From positions 1,619,949 to 1,683,948 of the forward strand of contig NZ_QPCG01000001.1 of NCBI RefSeq assembly GCF_003351025.1: a DNA stretch of 64,000 nucleotides, given 5' to 3'. Positions 1-8,716 of the stretch are shown piece after piece. The stretch is from Mucilaginibacter endophyticus. GTDB lineage: Bacteria > Bacteroidota > Bacteroidia > Sphingobacteriales > Sphingobacteriaceae. Made by a program: the position numbers and the translations under genes. Every line of letters starts with the position of its first letter. Position 1 is the stretch's first letter. The notes beneath the pieces were generated by a model, which was not told the origin of the DNA, searched no databases, and worked only from the letters and a program-made list of their open reading frames with translations.

Positions 1-819
1 GGCAATGCTTTTTCGGCCAAGCCTTACGATCATCAAAAACTATACGATGTACGTGATCAGCGTGATACAGTAGTTGGACGGATAAAAAATAGCCTGGGGA
101 TCCACTTGTCGGCCAATCACCCCAGCGGTAAAGATCATTTTGGATACTCGTACGATATGGTCAACTCTATCGAAGTATGGAATTCTGCCATCTGGTCAAA
201 AAACGCCAACGCCATTATGATCTGGGACGATATGCTTTCATCGGGTCGAAAACTGACCGGAAGGGGAGGGAGCGATGCCCATCATGGCGTACCCGTAGGT
301 GATGAAAAACCAGGCCCTAATACCTACCAGGCTAAAGCCAATTATGCAGGTACACCTACTACCTGGGTATTCGCGACAGCGCGTACCAAGCAAGCCGTTA
401 TCGACGCTTTAACCAACGGTCGGGTGTCTATCAGTTCAAACCCGTACGCGCCACGTGTTGAGTTTTATGCCGATTTAAATGGCGACGATAAAATGGATAT
501 GATGATGGGGGATAATGTAAAAGCAACCGGTAAGCCAGTAAAATTTAAAGTCCAACTAACCGGGAACAGCATTAAGGATACCACCTATACTGTTAATGTT
601 GTAAAAAACGGCAACCCGTTCAGCACACTTAAAATAGATGGAAAAGCTGCTGTTGTTGAATTTACTGATACACCTGCAATAAAAGGCCGTACCTATTACA
701 GGGTTACGGTTGAAGGGCCGGCTACACCTTACCCACAGGTGCCTCAATCGGCAGCCTTGAGCGGAAATATGGTTGGATTATCAAATCCGATCTGTTTTAA
801 CTTCGACCCCAATTTTTAA
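1..819 (+). CDS. PHP-domain metallohydrolase (CehA/McbA type), C-terminal part
   Basis: The frame is open from base 1, so the 5' end lies outside the window; 272 codons are visible. The fragment carries an NHPSG motif near visible codon 39 and a GGSDAHHG motif near codon 90. These are metal-ligand segments typical of PHP-fold hydrolases of the CehA/McbA group, which cleave phosphoester or related bonds. After about codon 145 there is a beta-rich tail with an acidic LNGDDKMD loop that may bind calcium. The TTG at 106 is not a credible start because the fold clearly continues upstream. The gene faces the SusC/SusD operon tail to tail and has its own terminator. The substrate is unknown. Confidence 0.8.
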   Translation, partial: GNAFSAKPYDHQKLYDVRDQRDTVVGRIKNSLGIHLSANHPSGKDHFGYSYDMVNSIEVWNSAIWSKNANAIMIWDDMLSSGRKLTGRGGSDAHHGVPVGDEKPGPNTYQAKANYAGTPTTWVFATARTKQAVIDALTNGRVSISSNPYAPRVEFYADLNGDDKMDMMMGDNVKATGKPVKFKVQLTGNSIKDTTYTVNVVKNGNPFSTLKIDGKAAVVEFTDTPAIKGRTYYRVTVEGPATPYPQVPQSAALSGNMVGLSNPICFNFDPNF

Positions 820-835
820 TAATCTTTTAAAAAAA

Positions 836-872
836 GAAAACCGTACACGAGCTTACTGTGTACGGTTTTTTA
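836..872 (+). terminator. Intrinsic terminator after the PHP hydrolase
   Basis: An 8-bp perfect stem (CCGTACAC at 841-848 with GTGTACGG at 858-865) is followed by six T residues, 20 bases after the hydrolase stop codon. Confidence 0.85.
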
Positions 873-1023
873 TTGTAACTATTAACTAAAAGAACGAAGC
901 TGCAGTTAAAAGTATAGGCGTCTAATTAAATAATTTATTAAAACACCCGTTTCAATACGGATTTGTTTAATTACAGATAAGGTTGGTACATCATTACTAA
1001 GTAGTTGTGATGTTACAGGGTAT

Positions 1024-1061
1024 AAAAAGAGCCGCATTGTGTAATGCAAGCGGCTCTTTTT
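1024..1061 (-). terminator. Terminator of the SusC-SusD-DUF1735 operon
   Basis: A 12-bp inverted repeat (AAAAAGAGCCGC at 1024-1035 with its complement at 1050-1061) lies 11 bases downstream of the lipoprotein stop on the minus strand. Its A/T flanks supply a U-run in either direction, so it may also back up the terminator at 836-872. Confidence 0.85.
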
Positions 1062-1071
1062 GTGTATTTTG

Positions 1072-2025
1072 TTAACGGGAACCGGCGTATTTTAAAGTTG
1101 CATCAACTTTTCGTTGGTGGTCAGCATCGGCACCCCATGAAAATTTAAGGTGGAATGTTTTGGCATCTGGGTCATAATAATTATCAGAACCCGGGTCATT
1201 TTTTACAGCGGGGTTGCCAGTGGCCGAAACAGTAACCTTATTTGTTGCTGGGTCAACTACTAAGTTTAATCCATCAACGCCGCCTACGCCGGTTTTACCA
1301 TCAGCCCACAGTAGTGAAATACTGTTTGCATATTTGCCTATCGTAGCCAACGGTATCGTAACGCCGTCGGGGTAAGTACCACCTAACGTATTATCTGTTG
1401 TTCCTCCTGGTCCTGTATATCTCAAAATTGACCCGCTTATGGTGTATTTGCCGTCATAGGCATTCTTAATGGCATAAATTGCGTACAAGGTGTCTTTGCT
1501 TGCATCATGTATGCCGATACCATCAGAGTTGGTAAGCTTATAAGGTAATACGTAAGTTTTTGAAAGATCCATTTTACTTCCATCTAATTTAATAGACATT
1601 GTTTTTTGAAAATCTCCGTTGGTAAACTTAAAAGTGTAATTGTTACCTGCAATAGCAAGGTCAGGTGCTGAAACTACTGTATAAAAAGAGGCAGGCAGCA
1701 GCACGTAGTCAGTTTCGTTGTGATCGTTATAAGCGTTAACTGCGTCAGGAAGCAACGAAACTACAAAGTTGTTAGACTTCATTAGATCTGCATTATCCTT
1801 TGCATCTTTTTTTATGCTAAAAACATCAATGGTTTTAATGTTAGTGAATGGATCAAAAAACGTTGTGTTTTCCATTCCTGTAGGAAAGCCAACAAGCGTT
1901 TTGCCATTATTAGCCGCTTGTCCGCTTACTTTATCGGCTACGGTTTCTTTACGGCAGCCTGAAAAGAGGGCTACAGACGCGATACCGGCAACAAGCAAAT
2001 ATTTGATATATATATTCTTTTTCAT
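1072..2025 (-). CDS. DUF1735-containing lipoprotein, SusD-partner surface protein
   Basis: This 317-residue protein has a lipoprotein signal peptide with an FSGC lipobox at about residue 23, so it should be anchored in the outer membrane. Residues around 40-165 fit the DUF1735 (BT_3987-like) domain, including the characteristic TYVLPYKLTNSDG segment that ends it. A second beta-rich region follows from about 190. Such proteins are found with SusC/SusD pairs and are thought to help bind glycans at the cell surface. It is the last gene of a three-gene operon, 14 bases after the SusD stop. The glycan bound cannot be told from sequence. Confidence 0.85.
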   Translation of the reverse strand: MKKNIYIKYLLVAGIASVALFSGCRKETVADKVSGQAANNGKTLVGFPTGMENTTFFDPFTNIKTIDVFSIKKDAKDNADLMKSNNFVVSLLPDAVNAYNDHNETDYVLLPASFYTVVSAPDLAIAGNNYTFKFTNGDFQKTMSIKLDGSKMDLSKTYVLPYKLTNSDGIGIHDASKDTLYAIYAIKNAYDGKYTISGSILRYTGPGGTTDNTLGGTYPDGVTIPLATIGKYANSISLLWADGKTGVGGVDGLNLVVDPATNKVTVSATGNPAVKNDPGSDNYYDPDAKTFHLKFSWGADADHQRKVDATLKYAGSR

Positions 2026-2039
2026 GTTGTTTCAATTTT

Positions 2040-3503
2040 TTAATTGTTGTCCTTGTCTTTCCTTGTATCCCACCACACGCGTGAATCCTGGCTATCGCCA
2101 CCGCTAAGTCTTGCAACTGCAGCGTTCACATTAGCGCCGTTTGTATTGTATTCGCTGGTAGCGTATACAAACCTGCGAACAATCTTTTTAGATGAGTTCG
2201 TAGCATCGGGAGCAGGGGTAAGAGATGGCCAGCCTGTTTTTCTCCAGATATTCCATCCCATATGTCCGTCAGGGTAGCTTGAAATCCACCTTTGGGTTGA
2301 TATGTTTTTAACCTGGGCATGGGTAATATCGGCATCTTTTGTATCGGTAACCGGGAACTGGTTTAGATAAGCAGTTGACGGTGTACCGGCTCCCCACTGT
2401 TCAAATGAAGCAGTTACGCCTGATTTGTAGTTAGTAGAAATTGATTCTGAAGTCCAGCCTAAGTTAGCAGCTTCTGCACGGGCCAGCCAGGTTTCAGCTG
2501 CACTGATCAACATTACATAGCCGTTCTCTAACCTGAAATCACCACGTAAAACACGGGCCCATTTAGGGTTAGCATCAGTAAAGGCGGTTACTGTTAAACG
2601 TGCTAAACCGTAGGGTACACCAATGCTTGATGTAGTAACATTGCCTGCTACTTCGCTTTCACCACCGAAAGCAGCCTGACGAGCGTCATTAGTTGAAGCG
2701 GTAACATCAGTAAGGGTTTTTGCTTCAGCAAAGTCCTTACGGCCATTGTAAAGGCTCCACCATGCACTTTTATAGTTGCCACCAGGATACTGAAGCTTGA
2801 AGTTTTGAGCGTTAGTGGTTATTACCCCTGAGGTAATAGCTTCGCTTGCTGCTGCAGATGCAACAGAAGAAGAAGCGGTTACATTTGACATTTGAACTGC
2901 AACAAGCAACTTAAGCGAGTTTGCCATTCTTTTCCATGATGCTACATCGCCTCCGTAAATGATGTCGCCGCTTATTGGCGATGAATCAAACGAGTTGATA
3001 GCATCTGTTAAAGTGGTAAGTATGCCTTTGTAAATAGTTTCCTGGGTATCGTATTTAGGCAAAATGTTAGATGAGCCTTTTAAAGCCTCGCTGTAAGGAA
3101 CATCACCCCATGAATCGGTTACTATCCAGAAAATGTATTGCTGCAATATTTTGGCAACATTAACCATGTTTTTGTTAGGGTTTTGGTTAATAACCAGTTG
3201 CAGGTTGTTCAGGTTACCAGCATAGTTGCCTGTAAAGCCGTTTTGAGGCAGGTTATATAATGATGTTCCTGAGTACTGTGTTTCGGTAAAATATTGAGCA
3301 TACTGACCGCCGCTTATTGCTTCGGTACCGGTTGAGCCATAGCCACCTAAGCTTGCTTCAACATTTGATAACAAGGCCGAAGGGATTGGCGTTACTGTTG
3401 CTGCCGGATTGTTGTTCACGTCGCCAAAATCCTTTAGCTTGTTGCAACCCGCGCCTAAAAAGGTAAACGCGCCTGCTAATGTATATAGATATATCTTTTT
3501 CAT
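2040..3503 (-). CDS. SusD/RagB-family lipoprotein (SusD-like_2 type)
   Basis: The 487-residue product has a signal peptide ending in the lipobox GAGC (Cys near 20). The segment ILQQYIFWIVTDSWGDVPYS at about 115-135 is a hallmark of the SusD-like_2 branch, with TPR-type helices and a glycan-binding face. SusD proteins form the lid over the SusC barrel and capture oligosaccharide or peptide ligands. The gene lies 30 bases after susC and 14 bases before the DUF1735 gene, so all three are probably co-transcribed. At 487 residues it has the usual length of this branch, and no truncation is seen. Confidence 0.93.
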   Translation of the reverse strand: MKKIYLYTLAGAFTFLGAGCNKLKDFGDVNNNPAATVTPIPSALLSNVEASLGGYGSTGTEAISGGQYAQYFTETQYSGTSLYNLPQNGFTGNYAGNLNNLQLVINQNPNKNMVNVAKILQQYIFWIVTDSWGDVPYSEALKGSSNILPKYDTQETIYKGILTTLTDAINSFDSSPISGDIIYGGDVASWKRMANSLKLLVAVQMSNVTASSSVASAAASEAITSGVITTNAQNFKLQYPGGNYKSAWWSLYNGRKDFAEAKTLTDVTASTNDARQAAFGGESEVAGNVTTSSIGVPYGLARLTVTAFTDANPKWARVLRGDFRLENGYVMLISAAETWLARAEAANLGWTSESISTNYKSGVTASFEQWGAGTPSTAYLNQFPVTDTKDADITHAQVKNISTQRWISSYPDGHMGWNIWRKTGWPSLTPAPDATNSSKKIVRRFVYATSEYNTNGANVNAAVARLSGGDSQDSRVWWDTRKDKDNN

Positions 3504-3533
3504 TTTGTTGTTGATCTAATAATCCTTAATCGC

Positions 3534-6500
3534 TTAGAATGTTACTTTTAAGTTGAAACCGATACCTCTTGTACCTGGGTACTGAGCAGTTTCACCTTCT
3601 GTCGCACTGATTTCTGATGGGTCGAAATCTTTTGATTTAGCGTATATCAGCAATAAGTTACGGCCGGTTAAATCAATCCTTGCTGATTGGAATACATTTC
3701 CTAAACCCCATTTTTTGATTGGCAGGTTGTAGCCTACAGCAACCTCACGAAGTTTGATGAAAGTAAGGTCGTAAACATAAGGGTCGTAAGTTTTATTGTT
3801 TGTTAAGCCCTGGTAGTATGATTTTGCGTCAACGTAATAGGTAACTGGTTTGTTATCTGCATCAACACCGGTAACTTTAACACCACCGCCATCAGCAACA
3901 GGGTCACGTACCGACATACCTTTATCGTTAAGTGCAGCAGTGTTAGCAGTTAAGCCGCTATACTGACCCCAACGGTTTGATAATGAAACGAATTTACCAC
4001 CAAACTGGTAATCGATGTTTGCGCTTAACACAAAGTCTTTAAACAAAGTGAATGTGTTTTGTAAACCACCTGTGTATTTAGGTAATGCGCTTCCGAAATA
4101 TACGTTAGGATCATTGATGTAAGCACCAGATGAAGTCAGGATAGGGATACCGGCTGAGTTACGTTTAATACCGTTACCGTAGATCTGGCCCCACCATTTA
4201 CCTTTTTGATTGATCAGGTATGGCATATCTGTACCCCAAACACCTGCAACCTGAACACGATCAACACCGTATTTGTTGCTGATTTCAACTACGGTGTTGT
4301 CAAGCAACTGGGCAAAGTTTGTGTTGATAGTCCAGCTAAAGTTTGGCAACCTGATAGGTGTGCCGCTTGCGGTGATCTCTAAACCTCTTCTTTTGATCAA
4401 ACCTACGTTGGTAAGAATTGATGACACACCGCTGGCCGCGTTAACTGCTAAGCCCAGTGGAATATCTTTATCATCAGCAGCCCAGTAAGTAGCACCAAAA
4501 GTTAAACGGTCGTTAAAGAAACCTAAATCCAAACCAATCTCTTTTGAAGTAGTGGTAGTACCGTGTAATGCTGGGTCAACAAATTGAGTTGGGCCACCTT
4601 GTAATAAAGAGCCATTCCATTTGTTTGCGGCAATACCATAAAGAGTATTGTTTCTGTAAGCACCAAATGTTTCGGTTGATGTACCTAAAGCTAATGGTAC
4701 CTGGCCCCATGATCCCCTTACTTTACCATAGCTCAACCAGTCTTTAAACTCAGGCAATACTTCGCTGAATACGAATGAACCACCGAATGATTTTGATAAT
4801 ACCGAGTTTGCATCGTTTACAGTAGAAATAGTTGAGAACCAATCGTTACGTAAAGTCGCGTCTACATAAACAATTCTTTTGTAGTTGGCAGAAGCTTTTG
4901 CAAATACTGCACGATATTGCTCCTGTGTTCTGCCATTGCTTGCGCTGATAGGGTCAACAGAGTTTGCTAAAGTGTATAAATCCGGAACACTTAAACCGTT
5001 GTTAGTGTTAGCACTGTTGTCTTTGTAGCTCCAGTTATAGAAATCACTACCAGCGTTAACATTCACATGAAAATCTTTGATCTGCTTGTCGTAGTTAAGC
5101 AAGGTTTCATAGTTTTCGCGGTTTGAATAAGTATTTGAAGTACCGTAGGTGGCTTTCTGACCTGTTTGTGTACCGCTTGCCTGAATTTCTGACGAAATTT
5201 TGTTTTCGTTCCATGTGTTGGTTTGGTTACGGCGATAGGTAACCTTAAAGCTCAAATCGTTGTTGATCTTGTACTGTAAATAGATGTTTCCGTACAAACG
5301 ATCGCGGGTGTTTAGGTTTTGCCACTGTTTTTGCCATAAATATGGGTTATACCAGTAGTTACCACCATAAAACGCGGCTGGGTTAGATGGATCGTATGAG
5401 TTAGGGTTCTGGTGGTTCCAGCTCACATAAGTTCCGTCAGGAGATTTCAGGTCCTGTAACTCTTTCATGATGCCCATATCCAGATCACGGTGGAACCATG
5501 AGTTGAATGAACCACTTGATGCACTCGCATAAGCGTCGCTGATCTGGCCGTGAAGTTGTGTGCCAGAATAGTTGATGCTTGCACCTGCAGTAAGGTGTTT
5601 GTTAAGATCGAAGTTTGCGTTCAGGGTGAAGTTGTTTTTATTTAACCAGGTTTCAGGTACTATACCTGTAGTGTGTTGGTTATTGTATGACATCCTGATG
5701 TTATAATCATCTGCGGCTTTAGTGAATGCAACACTGTTGTTCAAAGCTACACCGGTACGGAAGAAATCTTTAGCGTTATCTGGTTGAGGCGTCCATTTTG
5801 CTGTTTTGAAAGAGTATTTGGTGCCTGCAGCCCATGCATACCATGGAATATACTCCTGGCCAACCATTTTAGGGCCCCAGCTGCTGTCGTCGGTGTAATC
5901 CGGATAGAATTTACCATCTAATGCTTTCCATCCTTCAGGATCGCCATCTTTCCAGTGATACTGGATGAAATCGGCAGAAGCACCACCACCATAAGTGTTT
6001 TGGTAGTTTGGAAGGATGTAGGCCTTGTCGAAGTTAGCGCCAAGGTTCAGCTCAACACCAACACCTTTTGATTTTTTACCTTTTTTAGTGCTGATAACGA
6101 TAGCACCATAAGCACCTTGTGAGCCAAACTGCGCAGAAGCGGCAGGGCCATTCAGGATACTGATGTTGTCGATGTCGTCATTGCTCAAATCGTCTGCGTT
6201 TGGCATAATTGTACCGTCAACAACGTATAAAGGGTTGTTACCGCTACCAAAGCCAGTAGCACCACGTAGCCTGATATTGGTGTTACGGCCCAGTGCCGCG
6301 GCCGATTGGCTGCGTACCTGAACACCGGCAACCTTACCAGCTAACGCGTTGTTAACGTTAGGCTGACGGATAGTGTTCAGTGCGTCTGACTTTACAACCT
6401 GTGCAGCATATGAAGCCGAACGTGATGATTGTTTAGTACCATACGCACCGGTAATTACCACTTCGGATAATTTGTTAGCACTGCTTAATAATTTAACATC

Positions 6501-6773
6501 CAAGGGAGCCGAAGTAATTTCGACTGTTGTTGATGTAAAACCGATAAAGCTGAAGCTTAATGATTTTGCAGATGCGGGAGCAGTTAAAGAGAATTTACCA
6601 TCTGCATTTGTTTGTGTACCAAGTGTGGTACCTACAACTCTTACGGACACGCCTGGTAGCGGTAGTCCATCGTCTTTTGAAGTTACCCGGCCGGTAACCG
6701 TTTTGTTTTGTGCATGTACCACACTAATAAATAGCATGAACAAACACCAGCTTGCGAGTAGGAGTTTTTTCAT
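3534..6773 (-). CDS. SusC/RagA-family TonB-linked outer-membrane transporter
   Basis: This 1079-residue protein begins with a signal peptide ending in VVHAQ. It continues with a carboxypeptidase-like regulatory domain (about 23-100), a TonB-box-like segment ending EVVITGAYGTKQ, a plug domain with NALAGKVAGVQV, and a 22-strand barrel ending in GIGFNLKVTF. It imports glycan fragments or peptides across the outer membrane using TonB energy. It is the first gene of the operon with SusD and DUF1735 downstream. No sigma/anti-sigma pair, hybrid two-component protein or degrading enzyme sits next to it, so neither regulation nor substrate can be assigned from the neighbourhood. Confidence 0.95.
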   Translation of the reverse strand: MKKLLLASWCLFMLFISVVHAQNKTVTGRVTSKDDGLPLPGVSVRVVGTTLGTQTNADGKFSLTAPASAKSLSFSFIGFTSTTVEITSAPLDVKLLSSANKLSEVVITGAYGTKQSSRSASYAAQVVKSDALNTIRQPNVNNALAGKVAGVQVRSQSAAALGRNTNIRLRGATGFGSGNNPLYVVDGTIMPNADDLSNDDIDNISILNGPAASAQFGSQGAYGAIVISTKKGKKSKGVGVELNLGANFDKAYILPNYQNTYGGGASADFIQYHWKDGDPEGWKALDGKFYPDYTDDSSWGPKMVGQEYIPWYAWAAGTKYSFKTAKWTPQPDNAKDFFRTGVALNNSVAFTKAADDYNIRMSYNNQHTTGIVPETWLNKNNFTLNANFDLNKHLTAGASINYSGTQLHGQISDAYASASSGSFNSWFHRDLDMGIMKELQDLKSPDGTYVSWNHQNPNSYDPSNPAAFYGGNYWYNPYLWQKQWQNLNTRDRLYGNIYLQYKINNDLSFKVTYRRNQTNTWNENKISSEIQASGTQTGQKATYGTSNTYSNRENYETLLNYDKQIKDFHVNVNAGSDFYNWSYKDNSANTNNGLSVPDLYTLANSVDPISASNGRTQEQYRAVFAKASANYKRIVYVDATLRNDWFSTISTVNDANSVLSKSFGGSFVFSEVLPEFKDWLSYGKVRGSWGQVPLALGTSTETFGAYRNNTLYGIAANKWNGSLLQGGPTQFVDPALHGTTTTSKEIGLDLGFFNDRLTFGATYWAADDKDIPLGLAVNAASGVSSILTNVGLIKRRGLEITASGTPIRLPNFSWTINTNFAQLLDNTVVEISNKYGVDRVQVAGVWGTDMPYLINQKGKWWGQIYGNGIKRNSAGIPILTSSGAYINDPNVYFGSALPKYTGGLQNTFTLFKDFVLSANIDYQFGGKFVSLSNRWGQYSGLTANTAALNDKGMSVRDPVADGGGVKVTGVDADNKPVTYYVDAKSYYQGLTNNKTYDPYVYDLTFIKLREVAVGYNLPIKKWGLGNVFQSARIDLTGRNLLLIYAKSKDFDPSEISATEGETAQYPGTRGIGFNLKVTF

Positions 6774-7474
6774 TGTTAAAAAATCAGTTTTAGTTAATAC
6801 CCAAAACTACAATTTTTGTAATAAAATGAAAAAAAAGTTGAAAAAAGTTTAATATTCTTCCTGTATATTAAAATATTTATAAAAATTTTGATAAAACGTT
6901 GTTTCAAAACCACTAAAATGAGTGGTTTTTTAAATTCTTCATATAAAATTCATATAAATTTTGTGTGAATTTTAATTTTTGAAGCTATTGCGTGGGGTTG
7001 TAAATAAAAATAAGAAGAAAATTGCTTATAAATGCCTTGTTATGAAAAATATTAAGGTGATAAGTTGTAAAATGTGTCCTTTTTTTACGATTTAAGATAA
7101 AATAAATGGTTAGCTAAAATTGTGTGTTTCTGATTTTTAAAAATAATAATATTTTTTGGTAAAAAAAATGTGACACTTGGCCCCTTGTTGTAAATTTATT
7201 GGTAAAACCTTTTATCTTATAATAGTTAAATGAATTATATCTTTCAATAAGTTATTGACTTGTAGTATTTTGGTTTTATTTAATTAGTATTTTTTATATT
7301 GTTTAAACTCTATTTATTTGTTATTTTTTATTTTTGAAATGATAAATAATAATTAAATTATTGTTATCAGGATGTTTTTAATCAAAAAAATAATGAATTT
7401 TTATTCATTTGGATTTAGAAAGAAGCCAGGTGATTGATAACATGAGGTACTTGCTGCTCTGAAATTCTCATTGG
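6774..7474. other. 701-bp AT-rich spacer upstream of SusC
   Basis: No gene is seen. The spacer is extremely AT-rich, most strongly at 6840-7400. On the minus strand it must hold the SusC promoter. A TAGTTTTG sequence (complement of 6802-6809) matches the Bacteroidota -7 consensus TAnnTTTG, 29 bases before the susC ATG, but no good -33 element is at the right distance. A 9-bp hairpin lies at 6906-6929. Confidence 0.5.
6906..6929. terminator. Hairpin with flanking T-run in the SusC leader region
   Basis: AAAACCACT (6906-6914) pairs with AGTGGTTTT (6921-6929) around a 6-base loop and is followed by further T residues on the plus strand. It could end read-through into susC from the gene at 7475-7900, or form part of the susC leader. 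The T-run is short on the minus strand. Confidence 0.45.
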
Positions 7475-7900
7475 CTAATGTTGAAACTCCTTAAGATACT
7501 GGTTAAAATAACTATCGGTAGGCTCAAAAAGGCTTAACCCGCATGGAAAGCAGAAGATATTTGCCGGATTGGAATCTTTTTGGCCATTTAAATGGGCATA
7601 AGCATTGGTTTTTGTTGGTGTTGATGCTGTTTTGTTCAAGGTTAAAGGATTATTGAGCCTTTCTGTTAATAGTGTAGCAAATACGTCGGTTTGCGATTCG
7701 TTTTTGTCAATAATTAATTGAGGCGCTATTTTCAAAGCGGTATTTGAGGCATTATTGCATTTTGCTAACCGTTGCCTTCCCGGATTTGGAAGTTTATTTG
7801 AAGATCTTGGTAAGCTTGTGCCGTTGTCATAAGATTCTTCCTTTAGTAATGCGATTATACAAATCAGCATTATGATAAATGTGCTAATAAAAAACTGCAT
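7475..7900 (-). CDS. Small secreted or membrane-anchored protein, unknown function
   Basis: The 141-residue frame starts with a hydrophobic segment (MQFFISTFIIMLICIIALLK) that reads as a signal peptide or membrane anchor. A polar Asn/Thr/Lys-rich region follows, then a tail containing CFPCG near residue 118. I do not recognise the family. It stands alone between the susC leader and the response regulator, on the opposite strand to the latter. Its base composition is clearly less AT-rich than the spacer on its susC side, which favours real coding, but no other evidence supports it. Confidence 0.45.
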   Translation of the reverse strand: MQFFISTFIIMLICIIALLKEESYDNGTSLPRSSNKLPNPGRQRLAKCNNASNTALKIAPQLIIDKNESQTDVFATLLTERLNNPLTLNKTASTPTKTNAYAHLNGQKDSNPANIFCFPCGLSLFEPTDSYFNQYLKEFQH

Positions 7901-8006
7901 TACTTTTTAGGTTAATAGTTTAAGGTAATTGGCTATTGGCAAGCCCTTGTTTCTATATGTATTCCGGCTTGTTTTATATAAGCAATTTTAAGAATGGCTG
8001 TACCTG

Positions 8007-8050
8007 TGCACAATACAAAGCAGTTGGTATTTTTTTGGATCAGGATAAAG
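8007..8050 (+). repeat. Copy A of a repeated upstream element
   Basis: Bases 8007-8033 are identical over 27 bp to 10833-10859. After a short variable stretch, CAGGATAAAG recurs at 8041-8050 and 10867-10876. The element sits just before the response-regulator start. See the matching copy for the other location. Confidence 0.85.
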
Positions 8051-8074
8051 TATAGATTTATGCTGAATTTAAAG

Positions 8075-8716
8075 ATGGAAAACACCTTGGAAAAACTATC
8101 AGTAATTATTGCCGATGATCATACCTTATTCATAAATGGTTTATGTATGTTATTGCAAGGCGAGCCGGACATTGAAGTTATTAACGTTGCGGCTAATGGT
8201 AAGGAAATGCTACACTTGTTACATACCCATACGCCCAACCTTGTATTGCTCGATATCAATATGCCCGGTATAAACGGCTTTGAAGTACTTAAGCGGATAA
8301 AGGATTATTATCCTAAAATTAAGGTAATCATGCTTTCTACTTATAATGAAGAACATTTGATTGAAAAAGCGAAAACAGAGGGGGCTAATGGTTACTTATT
8401 TAAAAATGCCGAAAAGGCCGAGTTGTTAAGCGTGATGCGTTCAGTAGCTAACGGGCAGTTCTGCTTTCCGTATAAACAACCTGTAGTTAGTTCATCGCTT
8501 AACGAAGTGGACCCTTTTTTGAAACAATTTCAGCTAACCAAGAGGGAGACGGAGCTTTTGCAATTTATAAAACAAAATTTTACCAATCAGCAAATGGCAG
8601 ATCACCTTCATCTGAGTATATATACCGTCGAAACGCATCGGAAAAATATCATGCAGAAGCTTAACCTGAAAAACCCGGTTGAGCTTAACCGCTTTATAAT
8701 GCAATATAATTTATGA
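8075..8716 (+). CDS. NarL/FixJ-family response regulator
   Basis: The receiver domain begins at LSVIIADDH. Its acidic pair, the phospho-acceptor Asp in VLLDINMP and the Lys in GYLFKNAE are all present. A LuxR-type helix-turn-helix follows (LTKRETELLQFI to VETHRKNIMQKLNL), so it is a DNA-binding transcription factor of 213 residues. ATG at 8060 or the frame opening at 7994 are alternative starts. I prefer 8075 because the upstream bases belong to a repeated non-coding element and because family members start a few residues before the first beta strand. It meets the histidine kinase gene tail to tail with a 6-base overlap, so the two form a two-component pair despite their opposite strands. Confidence 0.9.
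   Translation: MENTLEKLSVIIADDHTLFINGLCMLLQGEPDIEVINVAANGKEMLHLLHTHTPNLVLLDINMPGINGFEVLKRIKDYYPKIKVIMLSTYNEEHLIEKAKTEGANGYLFKNAEKAELLSVMRSVANGQFCFPYKQPVVSSSLNEVDPFLKQFQLTKRETELLQFIKQNFTNQQMADHLHLSIYTVETHRKNIMQKLNLKNPVELNRFIMQYNL

Noticed and set aside
6373..6852. 159-residue plus-strand frame across the SusC start
   Set aside because: It is antisense to the SusC signal and plug region, which is clearly coding.
7994..8074. Longer N-terminus of the response regulator
   Set aside because: It would translate the repeated element shared with 10833-10876 and adds residues not expected before a receiver domain.
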